DNA of 64,000 nt from contig JAACJM010000130.1 of NCBI GenBank assembly GCA_013368315.1, forward strand, positions 1 to 64,000, written 5' to 3'. Origin of the DNA: Tetrapyrgos nigripes (lineage: Eukaryota > Basidiomycota > Agaricomycetes > Agaricales > Campanellaceae). A model generated the notes under the pieces. That model was not told the origin of the DNA. It searched no databases and saw nothing but the letters and a program-made list of their open reading frames with translations. Position 1 is the stretch's first letter; every line of letters begins with the position of its first letter. This document shows positions 9,785 through 22,686 of this stretch, piece by piece. The position numbers and the translations under genes are program-made.

Positions 9785-11814
9785 GAGCTGAAGAGCCCTT
9801 AGCGTTGGCTCTTGGCTCTGGCTCTGCTTCTCGTCGCAGCTGCAGTTCGTTTGGCTTCAGCCTGGGTCTTGACCGTACTTAGCTGTAGCTATGTACATAA
9901 AACTGACTAAAGTCCTATACAACTCGGCCATCTTAAGCTTTAAGTATGTACTTTACACATCTATATTGTTATCTCTACATCGTTATAGACATTGCAACTA
10001 GCAACTAGCAGATGGCCATCCATAAGCAGAAGCAGTAGAACATCTCATAGTGCATAGGGTCCGTTCCAGGATTTTCCTATGCATTATGAGATGAGATTCG
10101 AAGGCGAATTGGCCGGTTCGTATCCCACAAATCGCCCCAAATCCTTATGCGTTTTGAGATGTTCTACGGTATCCTAAACCCGTTGCCACTCAAACCTCTG
10201 AAGCTAAAATACTAGTGGTTGCTATGACTTGTCGACCCTGGCAGACAGGGCGATCTTCCGACCCTCAGGCTTGCACTTTTAAACTTCTGGGGTTAAGACT
10301 AGTATGTACTGAAACCAGGACCACACCAGGGTGGACGGACGAGGGCGAGGCTTTTGAATTAATCATGTGCTTTTGTAGGGAAAAGGAGAAGATCAGCAGT
10401 CAAGGACTCCACTAAAGGAGCTCATCAGAATTAAATACGCCCTACTAAGCGAAGGAAGCTTCGGGGATGGAGGGATAGCATACGCAATGAGCCTCGCACC
10501 ATGAAAGCTTGCACTTTACAAGTTAGGCGTTCACGGCGTCTTTGAGCTCGGATGTGCTACATTGGTACCCTATGTATCTTGCCATCCAGGCTGGTACCCT
10601 AAAAGTAGTCAGTAGTGGAATGATGTAGCCCTTGAGGGTGGTTGACCTCGCGCTCCGACTTCTGTTGACAGGGTTTTCAGTCAAGACGCCCGTCGTGCCA
10701 GTTCATGGTCAACCTGTGTCTACTGTAAGTGCAAGACCGATGTCTCCCGAGTGGGTTGATTATCGATTTCAAAGAAGGGCACAAGTAACATCGGTCCAGA
10801 TCGGTCCTCGGAAGACCGATATGCGACACGCCAAGGTGTCCTCTGCCGTTAGATCCGCAATTGCCACCGCTGTGGCAGTGGTCGGTTCCAATCATCAAAT
10901 CATCAGAAGACGAAAACACTTTGAAGGATGGACAGCGGGCCGAGCAATATCAGGCAACGTCGCCCGTTGCAGAGGCTCCGGAATGACGAATCTTTTCACT
11001 GTTTGCAGAAAAACTCGACAATTTTCCGAGGTCATAACTTGGGTAGAGACGGATATACACAGCAGGCACTGGCAGCAGGATTGAGGCTAGCGAGCAGACT
11101 GCGATATGTATGTAAGTAACCATGGGCAGAAACTAGACAGAAAGCTTTTATGCAAGTGGAGTAAGAGAAATTGCTGCCTTGATTCATTATCAGATTACAG
11201 CAAGTAATTCGTTCCTGGCTAGCTTTGCGGCCCTTAAGCTTGACTTGAGGCTTCTCGACTGGGCCTTGCGGCAGCCTGTCCCAATCAAAAGATTCCGAAA
11301 CTTCTCCATCGTGCGCAAACGGGTGTCCAGCTACGCCAGATTGGCCATGGTTGCAAAGTCGTGGAGTTGGTTTCTGAACAACTAACACTGCGCTCGAGCC
11401 CTCATAGCTGTGGAGCTGCCTGTGACGTCGAGGGACCCAGGCACGAGAGGGTCGCGCGGTCGCGCAGAGATCATATGGCGGCCTTGATTAGCCTTGATTT
11501 TAGTGATAACAAGCAGAGAAGAAAGAGCGGAAGAAAAGACAGGGAGTTTCGCTGAGTTTCGTCTGTAGGAGTGGCTGACCGAATTTCATTAAATTTCATT
11601 CCAGATGCCTTGATGGCTTCGTTCCATGAGGAAAGATCTAGAGTCTCGCGAAAAGGTTTGAATATCGGCAAAAGGCTGTAATTTAAATAAGTTATTTGTA
11701 GCTACGGAAGCCGGATTAGAGGCAAAACACTAACACTTCTTTGTTTCCTTCCACCACGTTCCTTTCAAATCCGTACTTAACTTCACATTCCTTTTAACCT
11801 CTCTTTGTCTCAGC
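9785..11814. other. Gene-poor stretch
   Basis: No gene is recognised over 2 kb. An open frame of 150 codons at 10632-11084 has an uneven, Arg/Val/Ser-rich composition, no motif and no splice context. A short inverted-repeat element lies at 10035-10167. The last 100 bp before 11815 serve as the promoter of the glutaredoxin-like gene. Confidence 0.45.
10035..10167. repeat. Short inverted-repeat element (MITE-like)
   Basis: GTAGAACATCTCATAGTGCATA at 10035-10056 is matched, inverted with 3 mismatches, by 10146-10167. A related piece (TATGCATTATGAGATG) sits at 10080-10095. The unit is about 133 bp and non-coding, with no clear target duplication. Confidence 0.45.
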
Positions 11815-12709
11815 ATGCCTTTGCCCCGTATCAACTCCCGCACTCCTCTCAGAGACTCCAGCTTCGGCCACAAACCAAATTCCATGTCCATTTCTGCTTG
11901 GCCACCCGTAGTCGTCCCAGGACGCAAGTCAAGGAGCAGACTTTCCATCATCTTCCTACTATCCCTCGTTCTCCTCTCATCCTACATCCTCATCATCCAA
12001 CGGTCAACGATCACCGCGTCTTTCACGCTCGTTCCGAATAGCTCGGAATCAGTGTCTACACCGGACATTGTACTGGCACTAGAAGCTCTGAAGCACTCCC
12101 ATGCAAAACTTTCTAGCCACCAAAAAGCATTTGCAAGGCCGCAGATTGAGCTCACTCCCGAGCAAGAGTTGGCCGCCGTATCGAGCTTCCTCGCTAGTCT
12201 TCCTCAAAACATCATTCCGCCTTTTGTGGATCCTTCGCATCCTATAGACCCTCAGCTAGTGCTCGACTTTGATACCCGTGGTCCCAGAGCGATGGATGAA
12301 ATGAAGTTTGTGACGGAGCAGACTTGGAGTCATAATCCTGTTTTCCTTTACTCAAAGGTATGTGGTCATTCGTTTTTTTTTTTTTTTTAAAATCCGCTCA
12401 TCCCGATCGGAATTTCTTTCACAGCTGTATTCCCCCATCTCCCGAGAAATCAAAGGCATGCTTCACTCGATGCACCTCTCCCCATCACCGACCATGATTG
12501 ATGTGGACATTCGCGATGATGCAGAGGTGCTCAAACCCTTGATAGAGAGGTTAACGTCCTCTTCCGACCTTCCCATCCTACTCATCGGTGGCAAACCCGT
12601 TGGCTCAATAACGGAAATCAGGGAGATGCACGAGAGTGGTGAACTGAAACAGAGGATATTGGATGCCGGTGCTGTTGTCACTCAGCCTAAAAGGAAGAAG
12701 CACCATTAA
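11815..12709 (+). CDS. Glutaredoxin-fold membrane protein (Grx6/7-like) lacking cysteine
   Basis: Two exons (11815-12357, 12425-12709) give 275 aa. There is a short N-terminal tail, one membrane anchor (SIIFLLSLVLLSSYILII, about residues 44-61), a linker, and a glutaredoxin domain from about residue 165 (HNPVFLYSK, then IDVDIRDD, LPILLIGGKPVGS). The lay-out resembles yeast Grx6/Grx7, monothiol glutaredoxins of the early secretory pathway. The place of the catalytic Cys (CPYS/CSYS) reads LYSPIS, and no Cys occurs anywhere in the predicted protein, so thiol chemistry is not expected. The GSH-binding-loop-like part (GGKPVGS) is kept. The intron contains a long T run near 12372. A missed exon carrying Cys is unlikely because the active site spans the splice junction directly. 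Confidence 0.8.
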
Positions 12710-14254
12710 GCCTAATAGAAGTGGAACTTTGAAGTTTTTTTCTTCAAAGCTGAAGCTTTCTTCAACCCGACTCTATGCCAGGTCTCCTAACTTTTCTTCA
12801 CGCTGTCGCTTTAATTGAACCTTCGGCGACCTTTTTGGTGTTTCGGCGGGCTTGTGTCCCCGTATCCTTATCCTTATCTTTCCTCGGTCCAGACTCTCAT
12901 CTATCCTTCTTTCCATTTCCAATACCACCTTTAACGATGGTCAACGACTGCTAATGCCTCCGCCATGACAACGACGACGTTGCTCGGTGGCTTGCCCGTC
13001 GTCGTTTGTTCGTTCGGTCTGCTCACCCATCATCCACATCCATCTCGGCATCATCATCATCATCATCACCGACTTATTGCATCTTCCTGCCTATTGCAAC
13101 CCGCATTTCATCCACCTTTCCCCTCAACAACAATCTCCACATTAACAACATTAACAACACCTTGACGCTTTTTGACGGACAGCTTGGACGTTATGATTCT
13201 GAATCATTGTAGCCATATCGAAAACCGAAATTAACCTCCCAAACTCCCAAGCAACCCGATGCCTGTGGCAAAGCGTTGCTTTTAATCTTTACAGTTATTT
13301 ACGCTACGCGTACGTTGGGGCTTTTGGGTCATTCGCGTAATGCGTCGTACACGGTCGTGGTCGTGGGCTGCCTGGCGTTGATGTGTCTCCATCGTCGCTG
13401 TCAACTTATCCTTTCCTTGTGGCCTTGCGTCATTGGGTCGTTGTCTGGTAGTAGCCTTGCGTACACATGACCATGGGCAGTATCACACCAGACACGAGAG
13501 GCTCAAATTACACGACCTATGCCGTGCGTCGCCCGCAGAAGCGTGAAGCATGACCCATATTCTGTCCGTTACTACGCAATCGTACTGGTAGTGTGATACA
13601 TGGGATTGATTCCTTTCCATAGCCTTGTGTACTTTTAATACTTTTACCGGGTTATGTGGTTGACGTTCTTCTGCTTTCCTTTTTTACTCACTCTTTGCTT
13701 TCTGTTCTGGTATCGTTAAAGTTTGCTACTTACCCTGGGGACTCTAGTCGACGTTGTTTTGTTGTTTTCATTCACTTTTCGATACCAGTCTTTACTAGGC
13801 TTTGTCTCTCCTCCCCTTTCTCCTCTCTTGGTCTTTTGCCGGCTTTGACTTTGACTTTGACTTTGACTTTGGCTGTTTTTCTTGACGTTGAGACATTGGT
13901 TGGTTTTACACTAAATACATAGCACATTTGCTACCTACTTCTGATGTAAACTCTTTAACTTATACATACTCTAGGCGTATTCTCTTCATGACAGTAGATA
14001 CATAGCGGTTTCGTTGACAATATAGATGCGATTTAGTTTTAGTTCCAACCGCTTTTTCAGGCTGAGCTTCAATCCATTCTTGATCCTCTACTCTGTTCAG
14101 GAAAACCTAAAAATCAATTTTGTCTCTCTTTCTACGTCTGGGTTACCTTTGCTGGTCAGTGAGGGTCACTGAAAGGTCAACCCACTGTCATGCAACTTTC
14201 TAGTGCTAATATTGAGTCTTTCACAGCTATACACTCTCCGACTAGTGTTGGAGG
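12710..14254. other. Gene-poor stretch with a simple repeat
   Basis: No supported gene. It is pyrimidine-rich, and the open frames are of low complexity (His runs, Leu/Thr runs). A (GACTTT)n tract of about 4-5 units lies near 13845-13872. It may be UTR or promoter sequence of the flanking genes. Confidence 0.4.
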
Positions 14255-16285
14255 ATGGCCTGCTACTTGCTTACTCTTCCAAACGAGCTCATTGGAGAGA
14301 TTCTCGGATATCTAGTTGAAGTAACACACGGTCTCGAAGTCCTCGTAGCAAGCTCTAGGGAAGATCTTCGATCTTGTGCGCTCAGTTGTAGCGCAACCTT
14401 TCTTCCAGCCATACGGATTTTGTGGAATAACGTCGAGCTTATACCAATCCTCAAGCTGCTGCCTGGATTTGGTGGTGCAGATGGGTACTACGTGAGTCGT
14501 CAAGAAAGCCTTTCACCGCCCAGCTTATCCAGTGTTTCTTTCTAGGTCATCACCGGCCCTGATCTCAATGACGACACTTTGGCGCGTTTCGACCTCTACT
14601 GTTCTATGGTGAAGAGACTTGTTGTCCCGGATGCTTATCGCGTGCATCCCTCCGTCTATACCTCCCTGGCTCTTGCGCGACCCCGGCCACTTCCATTGCT
14701 GAATAGCGTATATTGCTTCAGCACCGAGACCTTTGCTGAAAATTCCATGTTCATGATATCTCCCCATCTGGAATCAACAACCTTCTCCTACTGCAGCAGT
14801 CAAGATTTACAGACTTACTTCGCGCTTGTTAGAGATGGTGCACCCCAGCTGCAATCCGTCTCTATCACACACTCAACTGACAGCCTCGAATTTGCCTTCG
14901 CAACCGCCTCCCAGCTCCCGAATCTTCGCAAGCTTACTCTCAATGACGGGCTCCTCAGCACAGCTCAATCAGCGACATTTCGGTCTTTGAAGGAATTAAA
15001 CCTGGGCCGTATCCGAGATGCTTCCACAGTGCTGACAGTGCTGAAATCGTGTCGAGAGTCCAAACTAGAATCATTTTCAATACAATTAGCGAGTTATAAT
15101 AGTGGCGTCTGGGAGAAGATTTTCGGTGTTCTTTCCTCTCAATGGTCACGCACCGTCATTCAAGTGGATGTAGACTACAGGGCCGAAGTAGATGGTGAAG
15201 CAGATATCTTGGTTTGTGTCCAGCCCTTGTACTCGCTGCAAAACATTCGGATCTTCAAAATGCGTTTTTGTCACTCAGGGCCTTCTTCCTCTATTACGGA
15301 CGCACTCGTCTCCAATGTCTGCAATGCCTGGCCTAATCTGACCAGTCTTAGCATGGAAAGTTATGAATATGATCAGCGTCTCACTGTCGCCTCCTTGAAG
15401 ACCATCTACGAACGTTGTCCGAGCTTGAAGCACGTTTCCATTCCCTTTGATATTGCACATCTTCCTCCCATCAATGTTGGCGAGCATTCCGACGCACTTT
15501 TACCTTCCTCGTCATCCCATAAACTCGAGTGTATTACCATATTCGTTGTGGACACGGCCGTGGTTCGCAGCCTTCTCGCAAATGGGTCTACATCTCTGTC
15601 GCATCATTTGGGAATCACATTTCCTTATCTTAAGGATGTCTTTCTCAAGACTTTCCTTGGGAAGCCTGAAGCTTGGCCCAAACTGATGGAAATGATCAAA
15701 GGGCTCGGAAATCTTGAAGGCGTATGTGACAAATTTTCTGACATGAAATGTCTTTTAATAAAGCCTTCTATAGCATGCGCCAAAAACATCAGAAAAGCAT
15801 ATCTGCGATGACCAGCCCCAAGTGACCAGTGACGGTACATCTGTTAACGAGCAGCTCCAGGCAGCACATCAAAACGGTCAACGAATATGACAATGTGCGT
15901 GACTAGTATAATTTGACTGGACCCTTCTCTGAATCTTAAGCAGGCCACATCTCAGGAAACATCTAGCAGCGACCAATCTCAAGCTGCACTCTCGGACAAT
16001 GTTACCCAACACGAAAAACCTTCCATGACTATCGAGTCCTGGGCCGCCACGTTCTCCACTGCTCCTACCCATTTCCCACAAATCCAACTTCATGTAAACT
16101 TCTTTTTAGAGGACCTCGGACTTTCCTCTGGCCTGGTGGGCAAATTGAGGAGATGCATAGGAAAATACACCCATATTCTCAGTGACGGCCCTTTCACCCT
16201 TCTCATAGACTTTGAGCTTTCTGAAAAGAATGCTATTGTGGTGATTACTACAGTACAAAGATATTTTGGTGTCGACGTTGGTTGA
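14255..16285 (+). CDS. F-box protein with LRR-like body
   Basis: The F-box lies at the N-terminus (LLTLPNELIGEILGYLVE, residues 4-21) and is followed by a long Leu-patterned region (LRKLTLNDGLL, LKELNLGRI, LTSLSMESYEYDQRL, CPSLKHVSIP) typical of basidiomycete F-box proteins. These link substrates to SCF ubiquitin ligases. Exons: 14255-14491, 14546-15721, then 15774 onward after a consensus intron at 15722-15773. If that intron is retained, the frame stops at 15811. After splicing the frame runs to a stop at 15888-15890. A last coding-like exon 15944-16285 (FPQIQLHVNFFLEDLG...VITTVQRYF) can be joined in phase from weak donors at 15822 or 15843. The C-terminus is therefore uncertain; the rest is solid. 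Confidence 0.7.
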
Positions 16286-19200
16286 ACCCACTTCCGCAAA
16301 CGTTTCATTGCTTTACCTTCTTGCCAACGAATACCCCCAAGCTATGTTACTCCTGCTGTCATTTGTGTTCTCATCACACTGTTGTCGCTCTCGCCGTTCT
16401 CGTTTTCGTTATCTCCAAGCCACTGTTACGACGTATGCGTTGTAATTCACTCTTCCATCTCCACGCCCTAAATCCATTGTTTTATCGTTCTTGTCCTTCG
16501 CATATGTTACTTTCGAGTGTAGCTATCCTCAATAAATTCTTGTTGTAATGTGTCCGATACCTTTGAGAAGCGGTATGAGCAAACTTCCCGTGGTGGTCCT
16601 AAGTCTCAGAAGGCGGACTCTGAGAAAGCACTGTGAGGGAGGGCTTAGAGCGATCGACGTGTATTTTGCACAGTATGGAGACGAGAATGGCAGTACGCAT
16701 GAGCCTGTGTTGACATTGAGCTGCTGTAGTAACTTCGTATTCGCTTGAGAATCTTCAGGGTTAGGACCGTCGACTTGGGTTTGTATTCTTCCCAGTCTCC
16801 CAGACTGTGAAAAGCAATGAATGTACCTGATGATCTGATAAGGTAGTGAGAAGTCCATGTCATGTTGAGAAATGTCAGCGCACGGCGACTTACCGTAAGA
16901 CAAACATATAGGAGTCGGGTCCGGATATAATACCGTAGAATAATGATGCAAATCATGTCAAAGCAAGTTAGAGAGAATTATTTACCGGCTCACTATGTAG
17001 TTTAGGACTGAGCTAGTACTAGCCAGGACAGACATGTTGACGAAAGGATAGGTCAGAATAGGATATATTTTGCGACGACCGCCACAAGAGTCCGGGTCCA
17101 AATATTATATGTACAAGGAGCGAGGTACAGCGTGGTTACCTCAGGTCAACGTTACGTCTGAAAAATAAAGGCTATTCACTGGGTGTCTTCAACGAATCAT
17201 GTATAGACGAGGAAAGACAAATGATATGCACATTGCATCATAAGCGTGCCTCTTACCATCTCGATTTTCAACCTTGAAGCTGAGCCTTCGTCAGACACCT
17301 TGAGAGCTAGGAGATTTATTGATGGTTCAAGGCGCAATAAATCCGTTGGTAAACGTATGCTGTGTCAGCCAGACGGATTGCGGGAGTGAGCGGTAACTTA
17401 CTGGTAGTCCCATAATACATACACAAGTGAAAGGCTTATGATATACAGGACAAAATCATTGACCGCCACAAAGACCCGCTGTTACAGCAACATGGCTACT
17501 TGCTATGAACGACAAAGCAATTAATTGAAGAGAGGAAGTATATTCGGAATCGTCCAGCTTGCCGGCGATTTTTTTGTTCATGTCGTAAGAACTGGGAACC
17601 GGTAACGGAGGAATAAAAATTGGCAGAACACACCGGTTCGAGCACTAATGTCTAAAAGTGACAGTCTGATGTAAACCACTTACCATGTGAGAATTTGTGC
17701 ATCTGCTGGGCACTGTGACTTACCAGTAGTAAGCAGAGCGTCGAAATGGAAGGAGCACTGTATAACAGGGATAGAGTGCTGTTCCATAGACGCTGCATGT
17801 AACGCTTGGTTAATGGAGTAAACGGATAATACCAACAAAACACTGGTCTGGTCCATCTACGTCGCTTGCCTAGTCGAGAGAATGTAGAATCCAATCTGAT
17901 GGCATACACCGAAACTCTCCAGGCAAAGCAAGTGGCAATCAGCTCGGCTCCAGTCTGTCTGGGGCAGTGTTGAGATCTGTACTATGTCATAACTAATCGT
18001 CCGAGCGCGGTCACTTACCGGAGTCCATGAAACCCTCAACGAATAGCAGCGACATTATTGTACGGCATGCAACGCATGACCAGGTCTGTCGAACTTCAAG
18101 CGAAGTCACTGCGCAGAGTAACCGACGCTGGATATGTCCGCATGTCCGTCTGTAATCGGAACGGTGATAGCGAGACCCTCGTATCTACGTATCCTGAAGG
18201 GTATGTGCCGTCTTGTACAATCAGAGTAAATATGACTGCTCCACTGTCTCCGTGTCAATCGTCAATTAGAAGGAGTTGAATCCCTCTAGGTGATGTATCA
18301 TAGAAGTCAGTCCTAGTATCAGGTTGTGTCAACGAAACGTATTACAGGAGCACTAAACTCAAACGGCGTACCCTTATCGATTTATTGTCGTATTTCGCCT
18401 GTGAATATAGATGACCTAGGCCGAAGTGGAGCGGATAAAAACATCATCAAGATAGACGTGGTACAAGAAAGAACGCCTGGGCGGAACGTCTGTCCGAAGG
18501 TGCACCGTACTAGTTGTGAGCTACTTCCATATCACATAGAACTCTTGACAAACTGTCCAAAGAGGCAGTCCTAACCGTCTGGATGACGAACGGAAACTAC
18601 ATCCGAACAGCTAGTACAACGTGTGCTGCATAAGATTGCTCCCGTATCCTGCAGAGGGGGGATGAAATGCTGGGAAGACAGTGTAGGCCATACGTACAGG
18701 CTTGTGGCCACAAGGTCCAAATCAAATCCGAGTGCTCAGTAAACCGACGGTGAGCATAAACAGAGACAGTTATTGCACCCGTTTACAGTGAGATTAGCAC
18801 TGGGGAGGACTTGGAAGCAATCTAAATTCAGACATATCGAGTTGATATCTCTGACTGCACTGTAAAGCACCCGCAAAAGCACTGAGGAAATTGGGTCAGA
18901 ATTTTTGATTGAAAGGAAGACCGACAGCATCGTGAACATGGTTTGACGTCGAAGGCGCACAGTCCGAAGAAGCTCGTGAAGATGTAAATTACCGGACCCG
19001 ATCGTACTCTCCGCCCAAGAGCTGCGCTATGACAGACTTTGGGTCAGGATTACAGACACCGAAACAAAGAAATAATTGGTATGGCGAACATCCGTAACTG
19101 GTCAGGTCAATTATTTTTGAAAAGACAATTGGCCCCCGCTGATCCTTGCAGTTCTTGTGTACAATTGATATGGTCATCTGCTACCGTCTGGGGACCCGGG

Positions 19201-22200
19201 GCCGCCTACATAAAAGTCTTCTACTGCATATGCCATGTCACTATCGCGGATAGGTAATGAATGAAAAACACACACGATTGAGATGGAGCAGATTCCAAGA
19301 AGACTTAATATAAGACGCCACGAAGCTGTGCGTTAACCTACGCGCGCCAGAAGGTATCAAGGTAAGTCCTCGAGCTCAGAGCACTGGTCATGGGCTGATG
19401 TCAAGGAAGAGAATATTGCGCATCACGACACCGTCCCTCTTCATCAGTGGGTGATGCAGTCATTCGTCACCATGAGGTAGAGCTAACTGGTGGCGTACCC
19501 AAAGGAAATCCAGCCTATGGATGATGTTGACAGAGAGGAGGGAACAAGAGTCAGGAGGATGCGTTCGCTTTGTTTACTTCCTCCTCCTTCTTAGGTATTG
19601 TTTTCCCACATACGCAAGCTCCTCAAATTTGAACCACCAACTGAGTCACAAGCGTCGTCAAAGTGTCGTACAGATTGGGGATGGTTCGGAATTTGGTTGC
19701 GCTAGCAGGCATCGACAACACTACTTCTGTGCTGACAGCAACAGCAGGGTCATCCTTGGGGTGAAGTCCTCAAATCGAGTCTCCAATTCACTTGCTCAGT
19801 GTCGTGCAAATTTGAATCTATTCACGGGTTTTCTTAGTCTAGGCTCATACCAAGTCGAGTTTTGAACATTCTGCAGTCAAGGACAACTCCTCGGAAGTTA
19901 CCGGTGGTTTCAATTTTCATCCCTGTGGCCTTGAACTTAGGCTTTCAAGTTTTCGACTCGCGGTTGATCCCGAAGATGGCGTTGACAGTTGCAATAAGAA
20001 TTTTAGAACGCAGGGCATCTGAAAATTTAGTCCACGCAAGGTAAGTTGCTCTTTCCAACGCCTAAGACATATGAAGCTGATTCAGCTTGGCTCAGTTAAA
20101 TTATTCTGATCTGGGTGCTGGGCGACTGTGATAGACATACGGAGTTACAGCGTCACGAATTGCTGACCCATTCATTCATTCTGCTCCAAGGCAGCGACCT
20201 TTTCACAGGTCTGAATTGTATAAAAATACGGTTTCTTCCAACCCTTTCCCCTTCATTCTTCAACGCGACTCTCTACGCCACTTCGAAGCAGCAATCATCC
20301 GAGTGCTTCGCATTCCCCTCTAAACCATATCCAACTGGCATGAAGGCCGCGTATGTACTAAACCCAGCCAATGACATAGGTGTGACTATTCCGGACCGAA
20401 TTCTCAATCCTCCTTCAATCTGACCCTGATAAATTTTGTCACCAATAGTTCATGTCAAACCTTGAAGTCTGCTACGAAATTTACCGGGATGGTCGTCGCC
20501 GCAACAGTGGCTGCCGCGTACTAAATGGTCAATCTACTGCGGTCGATGGCGAATCACTTGCAGTTGTTTGATTTGGAGCTCATCTGCTCAAGGTCCAGCA
20601 TTTTTCTTTCTGGAGGTAAGGGAGTTTAGGCCAAGTAGGACAGGGTCGCGAATTTATGGCAATCTTTGGTAGCGCCATGTCGCGGACACGATGGTTGCGG
20701 CGGCCCGCTCTGCGTCGGACTGTATTGAAGCGGCATTTCATTATGCAGGCGAGTAGATCTTCAGGTTCCAGGCGACTCATGGGTCGGACGATTTCAAGTT
20801 ACTAGAAGCCGTCGTTCCCAGTGAGACTGACGCCATGTAAAACATCATATGCGACCGAGATACTGAAGACTTACTCCGCGGTCTCCAGTTCTACGAGGTG
20901 GCAGCTTGCTGTCAGTGTGGCGGACCACAAGGCATACTCTCAATTCTTATCCAAAGTCCCCGCATCTTCCGGAAGTCTTGATTTATCGGTTATTTTAGGC
21001 GCTATGTCTTCAGCGTAGGATTGGTTCCTGGAAGCCTAACAGTTAAATGCCTCGAGCCTTTTGAATGGGAAAGTTTCTGGGCCCATCAGTTGATCAAATT
21101 AGCTCGCCGTGATTATCTCAGCATTTGAGTCTGACTAGCTCTTGAAATAAGAACAACTTTAGAATCTGGTATCGCAACACCCAACTGCTCATTCTATCAG
21201 TCTCAGGCTCCCTCGGCCAGACCTTTATGACAACGTGCGCCAGTTTGGAAGAAGTTTAAACCAAACATCAAATGCAAAGATGGAATGAAAGCGACCTACC
21301 TCCACTTTGCAGCCCTATTAAGACGAATCATTCTGATGTCACATTAGAAGTCGAGATGTTAAGAATAAGTCGAAGATCTTGCTCGCAAACTTCCGGATGG
21401 ACTTAATGGTGGATGGACGCCGTACTACGTAGTGAAGCCTCGCCTGTGGACCGGTACCCTCCAAACAGTTTTGAACATTAATCACTGGAAGAAGAAAGCT
21501 ATGTACCACCCTGAACGGGATAGGCTGGTCAAATACAGGCAGGCAGGTGTATGTCAGAAGGTATATCAGAAGAAGATATGTTTGCCGACCGGCACTTGGT
21601 CGGCACTTTTCATTGTGAGTTGTTTGGTCTCTTCTTGATCACTGTCCAAATTGTCCGTAATTCAGAGGCACCCTTCTCGGTCCCAGAAGGCGAACTCCGT
21701 TCGCACTTATCTAGAGATTCTTCACTGTCACCTCCCGGTCTATATCCTCTCATGCCGTCACCGCAAGTTTTGCTCATTTCTCCATTTTGGGTATCATATA
21801 TAGCATCATGCGCTACTGCCAATCTCGTGTGGACACAGGCAAATGACGCGTTTTTGACTGCAAACCTCAAAAAAGTTTCTTGCAAAGAGCTATTTTTCTT
21901 TCTGCTTAGCTCAGTCGCCAAGTCTCGTCACGTCGTCAGGTATCCATTCCATGTAACTCTGAGTCCTCTGATAGCATTCTGATCTTTGCAATTAGATGTG
22001 AAAGCCTAAGTAAGCTAGGTTTACCTACAAGAGGATTTTCTTTTCCATTTTACCATTTCGCGGTATATTTCGGTTCTGTCCATCTACCCTGAGCTCACAC
22101 CCACGAGTCTGCGCCCGGCTGCAATCTGCATGTTCCATGCGTCTGGTTCTAAGGAAGAGACTTCAAGGATGTATTCTTAGAAGCTGGTATCCTGAGTTGC

Positions 22201-22686
22201 AACGATTCTGGTACAGCTCACGCACTCTGTTAATTGCTTGACTGACTATCTCCTATGTTCTTCTGTGTACAGAGGGATGCCGCTGTCAAACGTGTGACAA
22301 CATACAATAGAACGTATCTCTGGACGACGACGTTGACAAGGGACTGAACCGAGGAGGGTGGTCACAATCGCGATCTTGCGTCTGGCTATTTGGAGACTTG
22401 GGCTTATTCCTGTTTAATTTGTCGCGGTAGCGCCAAAGGTACGCTAGATCTTCCCACCGCTTTTGAGCACAACGGTCCCTAAAACTCTATTCACAAACTA
22501 CCTTTTTATAAAGATCTATCCTTTGGACTCAGTGCCGTAAACTAAACCCCATCAGTCACCTGCTACTACGGACGGGAGTCCAGTTAGGTAGATAAAGTAC
22601 CACATTGGCGTACACTTCCATCATTCAAGCCCTACTCCTTCCTTCGCCTTCCCCTCATACTCGGTCCTCTTCGTTATCGCAGAGCG
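16286..22686. other. Long gene-poor region
   Basis: 6.4 kb without a recognised family. On the minus strand 16.9-19.0 kb carries a run of strong donor-like sites (listed separately). On the plus strand the longest open frame, 21551-21982 (143 codons), has no known motif. There are no terminal repeats, transposase or RNA gene that could be recognised by eye. This may be an old transposon-degraded or lncRNA-bearing area. Confidence 0.4.
16890..18060 (-). other. Possible spliced transcript or decayed multi-exon gene
   Basis: Minus-strand donors of the form NG|GTAAGT or GTAAAT occur near 16893, 16983, 17262, 17396, 17683, 17717 and 18013. Several pair with acceptors 39-45 nt away, for example GTAAGTGACC...ATAGTACAG at about 18013-17972 and GTATTATCC...CATGCAG near 17840-17800. 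Joining a few blocks gives short coding-like runs (AELIATCFAWR, then ASDVDGPDQCFV, then ASMEQHSIPVIQC), but I could not build a long open frame. No family is recognised. Confidence 0.25.

Noticed and set aside
10632..11084. 150-codon frame as a gene
   Set aside because: No motif, no codon pattern, overlapped by open frames on the other strand.
21551..21982. 143-codon frame as a gene
   Set aside because: No family resemblance; a potential intron inside leads to a stop and no partner exon was found.
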